Made by a program: the position numbers and the translations under genes. The notes below the pieces were generated by a model that did no database searches, was not told the DNA's origin, and was given only the letters and a program-made list of their open reading frames with translations. Positions 37,320 to 47,653 of a DNA stretch of 64,000 nt are shown here, piece by piece; positions within the stretch are counted from its first letter, which is position 1, and every line of letters starts with the position of its first letter. The DNA is taken from the NCBI RefSeq assembly GCF_002563655.1, contig NZ_PDIY01000001.1, positions 3,818,001 through 3,882,000 on the forward strand. The letters run 5' to 3'. This stretch comes from Bacillus sp. es.034. Its GTDB lineage: Bacteria; Bacillota; Bacilli; Bacillales; Bacillaceae_B.

Positions 37320-37355
37320 ATTATCCTCCTATTATGATTTCAAATGTTTGAACTA

Positions 37356-37423
37356 TTGACCAATAAACCCAAACGGTCATTGAAAGGCATAAAAATAAAT
37401 GACTATTTCATTCGATTGGTCAT
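37356..37423. promoter_or_regulatory. Two operator-like dyads between yhgD and yhgE
   Basis: TGACC at 37357 faces GGTCA at 37375; ATGAC at 37399 faces GGTCAT at 37418. TTGACCAAT and ATTGGTCA also form a long inverted pair across the region. Their place just upstream of yhgE suggests binding by the adjacent TetR protein. Confidence 0.5.
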
Positions 37424-37446
37424 TTTTTCCTAAAAATGAAGGACTA

Positions 37447-38019
37447 TCAATTTGATAACCCTTTAATGATATATAGCTCAAAAAGATTGGCTATTTCATC
37501 TTTATCAAGTGGACCATGTGCACGCTCCCAATCGAAGATCAGTGAAACGTAAAGCTTCAATAAAACGAATGCTGTCATTTCCGGGTTGCAGGGCTTAATT
37601 GCTCCTGAGGCAATGGCCTTTTCAATTCGGTGACTCAAGAATTCTATGACCACTTTTTCCATGCGATCAATGACCTCGGATACAGCAGGCGTTCCCATTT
37701 CACGGGCTTCCTGATATAACTTGATCGTCAGCTTATGCTCTTTGCGAAATTCGAGAAGACGAAACAAGGCACGGTGGACATTTTCAGAAAATGTAGCTTC
37801 CGGATCAATCACTTCTTCTGCTTCAAAGGTCATTTCATTAATTAACGATGAAACAATCTCATCGAATAATTCTTCCTTATTCTTAAAGAACGTATATATC
37901 GTTCCTTTTCCCACATTCGCTATTTTAGCTACTTGATCCATCGTCGTGGCTTTATACCCAAACAAGGAAAAAGAATTGGTAGCAGCTTCGAGGATCTGTT
38001 TCCTTCGATCGATCGCCAT
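37447..38019 (-). CDS. yhgD: TetR-family regulator YhgD
   Basis: A 190-aa repressor. The N-terminal HTH reads RKQILEAATNSFSLFGYKATTMDQVAKIANVGKGTIYTFFKNKEEL (shown in part: IYTFFKNKEEL); the C-terminal helical domain would bind an unknown ligand. It lies in front of yhgE on the same strand, 127 bp apart, as in B. subtilis. The dyads in the gap make autoregulation and control of yhgE likely. Confidence 0.9.
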   Translation of the reverse strand: MAIDRRKQILEAATNSFSLFGYKATTMDQVAKIANVGKGTIYTFFKNKEELFDEIVSSLINEMTFEAEEVIDPEATFSENVHRALFRLLEFRKEHKLTIKLYQEAREMGTPAVSEVIDRMEKVVIEFLSHRIEKAIASGAIKPCNPEMTAFVLLKLYVSLIFDWERAHGPLDKDEIANLFELYIIKGLSN

Positions 38020-38206
38020 GAACTCACTCCTTCCATTTGACCGCTTGACTGTATTTGTAATTTAGTCATTTTGTTAACATTGATAAATTTATCATATCTT
38101 CGACTATTACACAAGTGATATTTTTCATTTTCTTAATCCCCGTTCTTCATATCGAATAAGCCCTCTTGAATAGGCTATAGGTATAAGAACGTTCAGGAGG
38201 TGTCCT

Positions 38207-39613
38207 ATGAATATTTACGTAGTAAAAAGTGGGGATTCACTCTGGTCGATTGCATCGAGGTACGGGGTTGAGGTGAACCAGATTTCTTATGGAAATCAAT
38301 TAAAGAACCCCAATATACTCGTTATCGGTCAAAGTCTCCTCATCCCGGAACCTTTAAAAGAATATATCGTTCAGCCAGGCGATACGTTATACAAGATCAG
38401 TCAAATGTATCATATGGATCCCAATGAACTACAGACATTTAACCAGATTGCTGACCCCTCCACACTATTTATCGGTCAGTTGATCGTCATGCCCGCTTTC
38501 ATTCACAGGGTTCGAACAGGCGATACCCTTTATACCATTTCCTATAATTATAAAGTTCCCATGCAAGAGATTTTAAATGCGAATGCCATCTCGAACCCAT
38601 CCCTTATCTACCCTAATCAACAGATTCGGATCCCGAACACGAAACCGGTGATCGAGGTGAATGCATACATCACGAGGACGGACAGTCAAGGAGTAGCCGA
38701 AGTGAATGGGCTTGGAAGTTACTTCACTTACCTTGCTCCTTTCACCCATTCCATTACAAAGGAAGGCACGATCACAGAACTGAACGATACCGGTCTGATA
38801 TCGGCTGCGGATAATCAACATGTCGATCCCCTATTGGTTCTGACCAATTATGTAGACGGCAAATTCAACTCCGATCTTGTTGCAACGATTTTAAGAAGTG
38901 TACCACTGCAAGATACGTTAATCTCTTCCATACTGAACAAAATGGAGACAAAGGGTTATAAAGGGTTGAACATTGATTTCGAATACGTTTACCCTGAAGA
39001 CCGGGAAAATTATAACTCCTTTTTAAGGAGGACCGTCGCTGCATTAAAACCCAAAGGCTATTCTGTCTCAACGGCACTCGCTCCAAAAATCAAGGGAGAT
39101 CAAAAAGGACTTTTATACGAAGCCCATGACTATAAGGCTCACGGAGAAATTGTCGACTTTGTTGTCCTTATGACTTATGAGTGGGGATGGGCAGGGGGAA
39201 AACCTTGGGCAATCGCACCCATTAATGAAGTAAAAAAAGTACTGGACTACGCCGTTACGGTCATACCCCGTAATAAAATCCTCATGGGTGCTCCCTTATA
39301 TGGCCGTGACTGGAAAGTACCATGGGTGGATGGGACCTTTGCGAAATCCGTCTCTCCTCAGGGTGCCATAGACCTTGCAAGCAAATACGGGGTCCGCATT
39401 CAATATAATGATCAGTACCAGTCTCCATTCTTCAAGTATTGGGATGAGAACGGGCAGCAGCATGAAGTCTGGTTTGAAGATGCAAGAAGCATGCTGGCAA
39501 AGCAAATGGTGGTAAATGACTATCGATTAAGGGGGCTGAGCTACTGGGTGCTGGGTTCTGCCTTTCCACAGAATTGGGTGCTACAGCATTCCAGATATCG
39601 GGTAGTGAAGTAG
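38207..39613 (+). CDS. LysM-GH18 spore cortex-lytic enzyme (SleL/YaaH-like)
   Basis: A 468-aa protein with three N-terminal LysM repeats (MNIYVVKSGDSLWSIASRYG, EYIVQPGDTLYKISQMY, HRVRTGDTLYTISYNY; about residues 1-145) that bind peptidoglycan. A glycoside hydrolase 18 domain follows (about 150-468) with the acid in GLNIDFEYV. YaaH and SleL usually have two LysM repeats, so the third is an addition. It has no signal peptide, as usual for coat-deposited cortex enzymes. GGAGG precedes the ATG. Role: N-acetylglucosaminidase acting on cortex fragments at germination (family knowledge). Confidence 0.88.
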   Translation: MNIYVVKSGDSLWSIASRYGVEVNQISYGNQLKNPNILVIGQSLLIPEPLKEYIVQPGDTLYKISQMYHMDPNELQTFNQIADPSTLFIGQLIVMPAFIHRVRTGDTLYTISYNYKVPMQEILNANAISNPSLIYPNQQIRIPNTKPVIEVNAYITRTDSQGVAEVNGLGSYFTYLAPFTHSITKEGTITELNDTGLISAADNQHVDPLLVLTNYVDGKFNSDLVATILRSVPLQDTLISSILNKMETKGYKGLNIDFEYVYPEDRENYNSFLRRTVAALKPKGYSVSTALAPKIKGDQKGLLYEAHDYKAHGEIVDFVVLMTYEWGWAGGKPWAIAPINEVKKVLDYAVTVIPRNKILMGAPLYGRDWKVPWVDGTFAKSVSPQGAIDLASKYGVRIQYNDQYQSPFFKYWDENGQQHEVWFEDARSMLAKQMVVNDYRLRGLSYWVLGSAFPQNWVLQHSRYRVVK

Positions 39614-39643
39614 GCTGCACCTTCATTAGAGGGTGCTTTTTTT
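39614..39643 (+). terminator. Intrinsic terminator of the LysM-GH18 gene
   Basis: GCACC/GGGTGC stem with an AT-rich loop, followed by seven T. Confidence 0.8.
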
Positions 39644-39711
39644 CATCAACTAAAAAAGAAATTCAGCCCCCCTAAAAAAGACCACCAGTTTCCCGGCAGT
39701 CTTCAAAATAA

Positions 39712-41118
39712 TCAGTTCAAATAATCCAACACCTTCGCTACGGTCCTCTCCCCCTGCCCGATGCAGTCGGGAATACTCAATCCATCATATGAACTCCCGG
39801 CGATGAATACCCCTGGCAAAGTCGCCTCTGCTTGCTCATACATCCTTTGAATTCGTTCCCTGTGGCCAACAGTGTACTGAGGCATGGAATTTTTATAGCG
39901 TGAGACAATCGTGAAATCAGGGGGACCATCGATTTCCATGATCTTACTCAAATCATCGAGCACGATTTGCTCAATGTGGTCATCGGATAAATCCACGATG
40001 GTTTCGTCACCGGACTTGCCAAGGTAGCAACGCAATAATGCTTTTCCTTCAGGAGCCGTGTGTGGCCATTTTTTATGTGTCCATGTTCCCGCAGTCAGGG
40101 AGTAATCGCTATTTCTGGATACCAGGAACTCTGTTCCGGCGATATCTTTTTTTATGGCCTCCTGTGAGAATCCCATTGCAACCGTCGCCACTGACGTAGC
40201 AGGCATCTCTTTTAAGAAATGTAGGAATGGATAGGAGGGAAACATGGATTGCAATACGTGATGGGGAGTCGTGACGATGACGCTGTCTGCTTCCACTTGA
40301 TCTCCGTTCGTGAACGTGACAGTATAATCACCGCTGACTTCTTTTTCTATGTTGGTTACTTTCATGCTTTTGTATACCGTATTTGGTTCCAGACTTGCTT
40401 CCATGGCATCGATCAATGACTGAAGACCGCCGGTAAAAGTCAGGAAGTTCCCTTTTTCGTTCGATCCCCCCGCTTGTCCGCTTTTCTTGATGCCGGCTAT
40501 TAAACTGCGGTGTTTCTGTTCCAATTCATAGAGTTGCGGAAATGTAGACATTAAGCTTAATTGATCGATATCCCCGGCGAATATGCCCGTTAAGAGCGGT
40601 TCGATCAAATGGTCAACAACTTCATCTCCCATTCTCCTCCTGAAGAATTTACCCAATGACTGATCTTCTCTTTCCTGGGAACGTGGAAGGATAAAATCCG
40701 CAGCAGCTCTCATTTTTCCTGATAGTGAAAATAAACTTGTTGTGATGAAAGGGGCGATTTGGGTTGGAATCCCTACGATGGATCCCCCGGGAATCGGATA
40801 GAGTTCACCACCGGCTATACAGTAGGACGTGCCTTTGCGGTTTCGGACAAGCTTGTCCCCCATACCCAGTTTTTCCGCTAAACGGGAGATTTCCGTTTTG
40901 CTTGATAAACAAGAATCCGGTCCTTTTTCGATGATATAGCCGTCTTTTTTGAGGGTTTGGACCTTACCGCCCAATCGGTGGGTGGCTTCTACCAGTTTTA
41001 CTTCGATGGGGAGATGTTCTTCCTTGATTTTCTGTTGCAGATAGTAGGCCGTGGTTAAACCGGTGATCCCCCCGCCTACGACTACAATCTTTTTGTTTTG
41101 TTGTTCCAACACGTTCAT
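39712..41118 (-). CDS. hemY: Coproporphyrinogen III oxidase / protoporphyrinogen oxidase HemY (CgoX)
   Basis: A 468-aa FAD enzyme. The N-terminal dinucleotide fold is KIVVVGGGITGLTTAYYLQ; the C-terminal FAD segment is GVFIAGSSYDGLSIPDCIGQG. In Firmicutes it oxidises coproporphyrinogen III to coproporphyrin III in the coproporphyrin-dependent haem pathway. ATG 41118 follows GAAGGCG; the frame is open five codons further up. It is the last gene of hemE-hemH-hemY. Confidence 0.93.
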   Translation of the reverse strand: MNVLEQQNKKIVVVGGGITGLTTAYYLQQKIKEEHLPIEVKLVEATHRLGGKVQTLKKDGYIIEKGPDSCLSSKTEISRLAEKLGMGDKLVRNRKGTSYCIAGGELYPIPGGSIVGIPTQIAPFITTSLFSLSGKMRAAADFILPRSQEREDQSLGKFFRRRMGDEVVDHLIEPLLTGIFAGDIDQLSLMSTFPQLYELEQKHRSLIAGIKKSGQAGGSNEKGNFLTFTGGLQSLIDAMEASLEPNTVYKSMKVTNIEKEVSGDYTVTFTNGDQVEADSVIVTTPHHVLQSMFPSYPFLHFLKEMPATSVATVAMGFSQEAIKKDIAGTEFLVSRNSDYSLTAGTWTHKKWPHTAPEGKALLRCYLGKSGDETIVDLSDDHIEQIVLDDLSKIMEIDGPPDFTIVSRYKNSMPQYTVGHRERIQRMYEQAEATLPGVFIAGSSYDGLSIPDCIGQGERTVAKVLDYLN

Positions 41119-41156
41119 CGCCTTCTTTAACAAAATATCTTCATATCCAATAATAG

Positions 41157-41203
41157 AGAAGGACTAAAGCGTTGAGAGTGAACCCACTCGCTTCAGTCCT
41201 TCC
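41157..41203 (-). terminator. Hairpin between hemH and hemY
   Basis: AAGGACTAAAGCG pairs with CGCTTCAGTCCTT (one mismatch) around a 17-base loop. There is no T run, so it may reduce read-through or stabilise mRNA rather than end transcription. Confidence 0.5.
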
Positions 41204-41223
41204 TGTACAGCCAAAACGGGAAA

Positions 41224-42156
41224 CTAATTTTTAAGGTGTTTTAACACGACATCTGCCATGGCATCAATGAATTCCGGTTTGGCGTTCGGCATTTCCGGAC
41301 GATAGTAAGAAGCTCCGATCTCATCTGTTACGACTTTACATTCATAATCATTGTCATAGAGTACTTCAAGATGATCAGCCACAAACCCTACCGGTGTATA
41401 AACAAAAGTAGTGTAGCCCTTTTCCTTGTGAAGATCCCTTGTCAGATCCTGGACGTCAGGACCGATCCATGGGTCGGGAGTGTTCCCTTCACTTTGCCAG
41501 CCTACTGCATAATCCGTGACACCGGCTCCCTCTGCGATCATCTTCGCCGTTTCCTCCAGTTGCTTCGGATATGGATCGCCGGACTGCAGAATGCGTTCAG
41601 GAAGGCTGTGTGCAGAAACGATGAGGACTGCTTTATTTCGCTCTTCATCGCTCATTCCAGCAAAGGTTTCCTTCACCCTGTCCACCCAGTACTGAATGAA
41701 TTTAGGTTCCTCATACCAGCTTTCGATCGATGTGATCGTTGGACCGCCAAGCTTTTCCGCTGTCTCTTTCGCACGTCCATTGTACGATTTGACGCTGAAC
41801 GTTGAGAAATGAGGGGCGAGTACGATGGAAACCGCTTCTTCAATGCCGTCATGGTGCATTTGCTCCACTGCATCTTCTACGAACGGTTCGATATGCTTTA
41901 ATCCAAGATACATTTTAAATTCTATTTTGTCTTGAACCGCATTTAAACGTTCCTCCAGGCTTTTCGCCTGATCAAGGGTGATTTTCGCCAGTGGGGAAAT
42001 CCCCCCGATTGCCTCATAACGTCCCCGCAGGTCTTCCAAAAGTTCACTGGAAGGGACTCTTCCATGGCGGATATGTGTATAGTAGCGTTCCAGATCTTCT
42101 TCTTTATATGGTGTACCATAGGCCATCACCAATAGACCCATTTTCTTCTTTGACAT
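41224..42156 (-). CDS. hemH: Coproporphyrin III ferrochelatase HemH (CpfC)
   Basis: A 310-aa soluble ferrochelatase that inserts Fe2+ into coproporphyrin III (Firmicute pathway). Recognisable parts are [25 protein letters not shown] at the N-terminus (first part: [18 protein letters not shown]), the metal-site His in [13 protein letters not shown], and [20 protein letters not shown] near residue 220. It lies 90 bp after hemE. It lacks the [2Fe-2S] C-terminal extension of some homologues. Confidence 0.94.
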   Translation of the reverse strand: MSKKKMGLLVMAYGTPYKEEDLERYYTHIRHGRVPSSELLEDLRGRYEAIGGISPLAKITLDQAKSLEERLNAVQDKIEFKMYLGLKHIEPFVEDAVEQMHHDGIEEAVSIVLAPHFSTFSVKSYNGRAKETAEKLGGPTITSIESWYEEPKFIQYWVDRVKETFAGMSDEERNKAVLIVSAHSLPERILQSGDPYPKQLEETAKMIAEGAGVTDYAVGWQSEGNTPDPWIGPDVQDLTRDLHKEKGYTTFVYTPVGFVADHLEVLYDNDYECKVVTDEIGASYYRPEMPNAKPEFIDAMADVVLKHLKN

Positions 42157-42246
42157 CCCATTTCACCTCATTGTCAGTTTCATACATTACATTATTGTGC
42201 CATGTTTCTTTCATAGAATCCATTTATAGACATGTGTGAATGTTCT

Positions 42247-43275
42247 CTACCTGGCACTGTATTCATGCACAAAGGCTGCTAATCGCTTTAATGTGTCTGG
42301 ATTGACTTGAGGGAATACTCCATGTCCGAGGTTGAAGATGTGACTCAGGTCCTTCCCTTGATCCAGGATCTCTTTGGCTTTTTCTTCAATTACGTCCCAT
42401 GGTGCCAGCAGGATCGCAGGGTCCAGATTACCCATCACCGTTTTGGAGATGCCTCTTTCCGTTGCTTCTTTGATTGGCAATCTCCAATCAAGTCCGACTA
42501 CATCGATGGGGAGATCATGCCATTCATTCGCAAGGTGGCTTGCTCCGACACCAAACATGATCAATGGCACATTCTCTTCCTTCAGTTCATTAAAGATTCT
42601 TTCCATGACCGGTTTGATGAATGTGCGGTAATCCTGTACATTCAATGCACCTACCCAGGAGTCGAATATTTGGAAAGCAGAAGCCCCTGCTTTGATTTGA
42701 GCTTTTCCGTAGGTGATGGTCATCGCTGCCAGTTTATCCATTAAAGCAAACCAGGCTTGTGGTTCTGCATACATGAACGCTTTTGTTTTATTATAGTTTT
42801 TAGAAGGGCCGCCTTCAATCATATAGCTTGCCATCGTAAACGGAGCACCGGCAAAGCCGATCAATGGAACCGATAATTGTTCCTGTGTCAGTAATTTGAT
42901 TGTGTCCAATACGTAAGGAACATCCTGTTCAGGATTGATTTCCCCAAGCTTTTCAACATCCGCAGTCGTACGGATGGGATTATCGATCACCGGACCGATG
43001 CCTGATTTGATTTCGACATCCACTCCGATCGAAGGAAGCGGGGACATGATATCCTTGTAAAGGATTGCTGCATCGACATCATATTGTTCCACTGGCAGCC
43101 TTGTCACATATGCACAGAGTTCAGGCTGATGCGTGATCTCAAAAAGAGAATATTTCTCTTTGATTTTCCTGTATTCAGGCTGTGAACGACCCGCTTGTCT
43201 CATATACCAAACCGGAGTATAATCCGTTTTCTCTCCCCTTGCCGCTCGTAAAAAAGTATCATTCATCTGTTTCAT
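42247..43275 (-). CDS. hemE: Uroporphyrinogen decarboxylase HemE
   Basis: A 342-aa enzyme that decarboxylates uroporphyrinogen III to coproporphyrinogen III. The signature [16 protein letters not shown] lies near residue 22, and the catalytic Asp region [16 protein letters not shown] near residue 70. It is the first gene of the hem operon and is divergent from hmoB across 276 bp of AT-rich DNA that must hold both promoters. Confidence 0.95.
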   Translation of the reverse strand: MKQMNDTFLRAARGEKTDYTPVWYMRQAGRSQPEYRKIKEKYSLFEITHQPELCAYVTRLPVEQYDVDAAILYKDIMSPLPSIGVDVEIKSGIGPVIDNPIRTTADVEKLGEINPEQDVPYVLDTIKLLTQEQLSVPLIGFAGAPFTMASYMIEGGPSKNYNKTKAFMYAEPQAWFALMDKLAAMTITYGKAQIKAGASAFQIFDSWVGALNVQDYRTFIKPVMERIFNELKEENVPLIMFGVGASHLANEWHDLPIDVVGLDWRLPIKEATERGISKTVMGNLDPAILLAPWDVIEEKAKEILDQGKDLSHIFNLGHGVFPQVNPDTLKRLAAFVHEYSAR

Positions 43276-43458
43276 ACCTTTGTTCGTCCACCTTTCTATG
43301 TAACTCCATTAACCCTATTGTAAACTAATTTGAGTAGATTCTAAAATTGTCCTATATATAATTTAAACGTACATTTTGTAACCCTTTTAAACTATAGACG
43401 TTTTAGGGAGAATTGTATAGTTTTCAAGGGAAAATGTCATAAATTTGCCGATTTTTGA

Positions 43459-44058
<600 letters not shown>

Positions 44059-44061
44059 AGA

Positions 44062-44095
44062 AACGCTGCCTGAATTCAGGCAGCGTTTTTCTTTT
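44062..44095 (+). terminator. Intrinsic terminator of hmoB
   Basis: AACGCTGCCTG pairs perfectly with CAGGCAGCGTT around AATT, then a T run. Confidence 0.92.
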
Positions 44096-44202
44096 CAATC
44101 TTTACAATTGTAGTGAAGGTGTACATACATAATTACAAATGATTAACAGTATACTTTATCGTATTGGTCACAGACATCCTAAGTGAAAGGAGAGGAGTTC
44201 CG

Positions 44203-44778
44203 ATGAGTGAAACATGTCTGATTCTGGTTGATTTTCAAAAGGCATTTAGTGATCCTTCACGGGGAAAGCGCAATAATCCCGGTATGGAAAAGAACGCTTA
44301 TCAGCTTTTGCACGGTTGGAGAGAAAAGGCCTGGCCGGTTGTACACGTGCAGCATTCTTCTTTCGATATGGAATCACCATTGCATTCAAGTTCAAGAGGT
44401 TTTGATTTTATAGAGTCTTTCCGTCCCGTACAAAAGGAAAAACACATCATTAAGCACGCTAATAGCGCTTTTATCGATACAGATCTGGATTTATATTTGA
44501 AACGGGAAAAATGTAAATCCCTTGTTGTCATGGGGTTCACGACGAATCATGGTATATCCACTACTGTCCGTATGGCTGCGGATCTGGGATATGAAGTGAC
44601 GGTCCCTTATGATGCCACTGCATGCTTTGAAACCTATTCATTTGACGGTTCCCTATTTTCCGCTGAAATTGTCCATGGACTGTCCCTGGCAAATCTTCAT
44701 CATGAATTTGCCTCCATTTCTTCAACGGATTCCCTGCTATCATCAAGATTGAAATTAACTAAGCCGGTCATTTTTTAA
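44203..44778 (+). CDS. Isochorismatase-like hydrolase lacking the catalytic cysteine
   Basis: A 191-aa protein with the isochorismatase/nicotinamidase fold. The catalytic Asp is in CLILVDFQKAF and the catalytic Lys in HIIKHANSAFIDTDLD. At the nucleophile position, where cysteine hydrolases read GxxTxxC(V/I)xxT, it reads GFTTNHGISTT, so the Cys is replaced by Gly. True isochorismatases such as EntB and PhzD also have Gly there and cleave vinyl ethers. The reaction is therefore unlikely to be amide hydrolysis. ATG 44203 follows AAAGGAGAGGAG. No siderophore gene is adjacent. Confidence 0.82.
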   Translation: MSETCLILVDFQKAFSDPSRGKRNNPGMEKNAYQLLHGWREKAWPVVHVQHSSFDMESPLHSSSRGFDFIESFRPVQKEKHIIKHANSAFIDTDLDLYLKREKCKSLVVMGFTTNHGISTTVRMAADLGYEVTVPYDATACFETYSFDGSLFSAEIVHGLSLANLHHEFASISSTDSLLSSRLKLTKPVIF

Positions 44779-44794
44779 TCATCGTTTTGGCTTT

Positions 44795-44858
44795 TAGCAG
44801 AATGGGCTTAGTCAAGGGGAATGATTTCATTCCTTTTGACTAAGCCCATTCTGCTTTC
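44795..44858. terminator. Very long bidirectional terminator hairpin
   Basis: AGCAGAATGGGCTTAGTCAA pairs perfectly with its reverse complement at the right end, and the stem continues through GGAAT/ATTCC to a short loop. It separates the isochorismatase-like gene from the convergent liaR. Confidence 0.88.
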
Positions 44859-44877
44859 TGTCTTTCAAATACCTTTT

Positions 44878-45531
44878 CTACTCTTTCCTTCCAGCTTTAT
44901 GCAGTATCCCGTTTCGATTCGCGTAAATGGCTGCCTGGGTCCGGTCCGCGACCCCAAGCTTACTCAAAATGTTACTCACATGGGTCTTGACGGTCTTGAT
45001 GCCGATGAATAACTCTTTGGAAATCTCCTGATTCGTCAGCCCCTCACCCAAGCATTTCAACACATCCATTTCCCTTGTCGTCAACTCTTCATGAGCCTTT
45101 CTTTCCTGGGGACGGAATCGGTTCAGCATTTTATCGGCAACTTTGGACGCTATGACCGATTCACCCTTAACCGCTTTATAAACCGCCGCAGTTACTTCTT
45201 CTGCACTTGCTGTCTTCAATAAGTAACTATGAGCACCTGCTTCAATGGCAGGAAACACCTTTTCATCGTCATAATAGCTTGTAAGGATGATAATTTTACA
45301 GTGAGGATGAAAGGATAGGATCTTCCTTGTGGCTTCAATGCCATCCCCATCCTCCATTAATAAATCCATTAATATGACGTCGGGCATATACAGCTTGGCT
45401 AGCCGAGCCGCTTCATTACCACTTTTTGCTTCTCCAAGAAAGTCTATCCGATCTTCTGTCAGCAAATAGGTTTTCATGCCCAGCCGTACCATCTCGTGAT
45501 CATCTACAATCATTACCTTTATCTTACCCAC
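44878..45531 (-). CDS. liaR: LiaR/VraR-like response regulator
   Basis: A 217-aa NarL-family regulator. The receiver has the acidic pair in MIVDDHEMVRLGMKTYL and the phospho-acceptor Asp in VILMDLLMEDGDG. The C-terminal LuxR-type HTH reads LTTREMDVLKCLGEGLTNQE and KTVKTHVSNILSKLGV. GTG 45531 follows GGGGAAG. It is the last gene of liaF-liaS-liaR; the system responds to lipid-II-interfering antibiotics and other envelope stress in relatives. Confidence 0.9.
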   Translation of the reverse strand: MGKIKVMIVDDHEMVRLGMKTYLLTEDRIDFLGEAKSGNEAARLAKLYMPDVILMDLLMEDGDGIEATRKILSFHPHCKIIILTSYYDDEKVFPAIEAGAHSYLLKTASAEEVTAAVYKAVKGESVIASKVADKMLNRFRPQERKAHEELTTREMDVLKCLGEGLTNQEISKELFIGIKTVKTHVSNILSKLGVADRTQAAIYANRNGILHKAGRKE

Positions 45532-45549
45532 TTGTCTTCCCCCTTTGAA

Positions 45550-46584
45550 TTACACCGGGATGCGGAGATCGATATACGTTCCCTCTTTTTCTTTGGAGCG
45601 AATCTGAAATAGTCCTCCAATTTCCTCCGCCCGTTCTCTCATCGTTTGAAGTCCGTACGAGGTCATCTTATTTTCCTTTAGATTAAACCCCTTACCGTTA
45701 TCACTGATATACAACGTGACAAAGCCCCCTTTTTTCTCCGTCACGATCTTTACTTTCGTTGCTTCCGAGTGACGAAGGATATTCGAAAGACTCTCCTGGA
45801 TGATCCTGAACATATGCGTTTCAGTACCTTTCGATAAGTCTTCGATACCATCCAGGGTGGCATCGATCTCAATTTGTGTTTTTTCCTTCAATTCTCTGAT
45901 CAAGATGGTTAACGCTTCACGAAGACTTTCACCCCTTAAATCGATCGGTCGCAGATGAAGAAGAAGGGCTCTCATCTCACCTTGTGCCCTCCCTGCAATG
46001 TCGGCTACTTGTTTCACGATGATTTCAACCTTTTCATAATCTGTACCGATGCTTTTTTGCGCCGCGGAAGAAAGCATATTCAGTGCAAATAATTGCTGGC
46101 TGACAGAATCGTGCAAATCCCTGGCAAGCCTCTGCCGCTCTTCCATGACCGCAGCCTGGTGAGCCTGATCGGCAAGTTCTGACTTTTCATCTGCCAACCG
46201 CTGAAGTGATTTCACCTGCTCTTGAATGAATACCGCAAGCTGATTCAATTCATCCGATAAAATCCCGAGCTCATCATTCTCATATCTGTCCACCCTGGCA
46301 GAGAACTTTCCACTGCGCAATAAGGTGACAAAGGTGGATATATCATCGATTCTGCCTTTGAATGTATACCCTGTACGAAAACCGAAATATATACTTAATA
46401 GCAATAAAATGAGGCCCAACCAAGTGGTTAAATAAATGGAAAGTTTAAGAGAGATACTAGGATCCTCTGAAAGGAACAGATAGATTTGCAAAACGATAAA
46501 AAAAAGCAGGATGGTCATGACAGCCATCATCAAAAAGCTCTTGAAGATCCAATTTCGGATATTTGAGGTTTTATTCAATCTCAT
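45550..46584 (-). CDS. liaS: LiaS/VraS-like sensor histidine kinase
   Basis: A 344-aa kinase with two N-terminal helices (MAVMTILLFFIVLQIYLFL; IYLTTWLGLILLLLSIYFG), a very short external loop, a HAMP-like linker, the HisKA_3 motif RQRLARDLHDSVSQQLFAL and an ATPase domain with YISDNGKGFN. The short loop fits the intramembrane-sensing class. It lies between liaF and liaR (19 and 18 bp gaps). Confidence 0.9.
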   Translation of the reverse strand: MRLNKTSNIRNWIFKSFLMMAVMTILLFFIVLQIYLFLSEDPSISLKLSIYLTTWLGLILLLLSIYFGFRTGYTFKGRIDDISTFVTLLRSGKFSARVDRYENDELGILSDELNQLAVFIQEQVKSLQRLADEKSELADQAHQAAVMEERQRLARDLHDSVSQQLFALNMLSSAAQKSIGTDYEKVEIIVKQVADIAGRAQGEMRALLLHLRPIDLRGESLREALTILIRELKEKTQIEIDATLDGIEDLSKGTETHMFRIIQESLSNILRHSEATKVKIVTEKKGGFVTLYISDNGKGFNLKENKMTSYGLQTMRERAEEIGGLFQIRSKEKEGTYIDLRIPV

Positions 46585-46603
46585 TCCTCCTTTTACGCTG
46601 CCT

Positions 46604-47416
46604 TTATATCCTGGTAATCCTAATCGAACCGATTTTCACATCAATCGTCAGCTTGATTTTTTTACTTGCCTCTATATAATCCGGTGATTGATAATACAGT
46701 TCAGAACGAATATCAGCAGACTTCTGATCAAACAATTTCACATCCCCCACCTGCACCTTCAACGTGACCTCCACAGGGATATTTTCCGGTATGATCATCT
46801 TCACATCGCCAATCCAACCTCTGATATCAATAGGCGTTTCCCCTTCAGGAATGAAGGCTTTACTGAAATCAAAATAGTAATCTCCGATTGCGTTGTAAAG
46901 TTTCATATTTTCCAGGGGCCAGTTCGGTTCTGAAAAGCGGATATCCCCAACGATAAAGCCTCTGTTGATTTTATTTTTCTTCTTAGGGATCTTTTCACCC
47001 AGCGTCTGCTCCTCATCATCTGTTTCAGCTGTCTTATCAAACGGATAATCACTGCTTAAACTCACTCGAATCGGTTTATTCCTCACGATCCGATGAATCG
47101 CAATGGCTATGATGATAACCGGCCATAACTTCCACCAGTTCCCGTAATCGAAAACCAACACATCGTATTTATCCAGGAGGATCAGCACCCCAAGGGCAAG
47201 GCAGAAAAGGCCGAACAGTAATTTACCGAAGCTTTTTTTCAAAAAGCTGTCTACTGACCACTTCAAGCCCAGGAGCAATAACAAAATAGGAATAATATTG
47301 ACAAATATCTGCGTTATTTCCAAGGAAATGACACCTATATTCAGTAATAATAGCCACAATCCTATCACCATCAGTAAAAATGAGAAAAACCATTGCTTTC
47401 TTCCTTTATATCTCAT
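46604..47416 (-). CDS. liaF: LiaF-like membrane regulator of LiaRS
   Basis: A 270-aa protein with four N-terminal helices and a C-terminal soluble domain (about 155-270) containing RGFIVGDIRFSEPNWPLENM and a run of beta strands ending VKIGSIRITRI. LiaF proteins keep the LiaS kinase inactive without envelope stress. It is the first gene of the operon. No liaI-liaH effector pair lies beside it in this window. Confidence 0.85.
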   Translation of the reverse strand: MRYKGRKQWFFSFLLMVIGLWLLLLNIGVISLEITQIFVNIIPILLLLLGLKWSVDSFLKKSFGKLLFGLFCLALGVLILLDKYDVLVFDYGNWWKLWPVIIIAIAIHRIVRNKPIRVSLSSDYPFDKTAETDDEEQTLGEKIPKKKNKINRGFIVGDIRFSEPNWPLENMKLYNAIGDYYFDFSKAFIPEGETPIDIRGWIGDVKMIIPENIPVEVTLKVQVGDVKLFDQKSADIRSELYYQSPDYIEASKKIKLTIDVKIGSIRITRI

Positions 47417-47653
47417 ACAGGCACCACCTTCACATCACTTATAAACTTTCGCTATTTACATCGTATATTCCTGTTACTTCTTCCATTATAGATTGATTTC
47501 GAAGGTTGTTTGACGAGCATCGGAATGATTCAGTCTCAGTCCAGAGGCTGAAAAAATGTTTCTATCCTGTATCACACCTTATTTGCATTTTCATAATCTA
47601 TAGTACAGATCAGGGCAAATGCCCAAGGTTTGAAACATTGAGGGGGTATTCTA

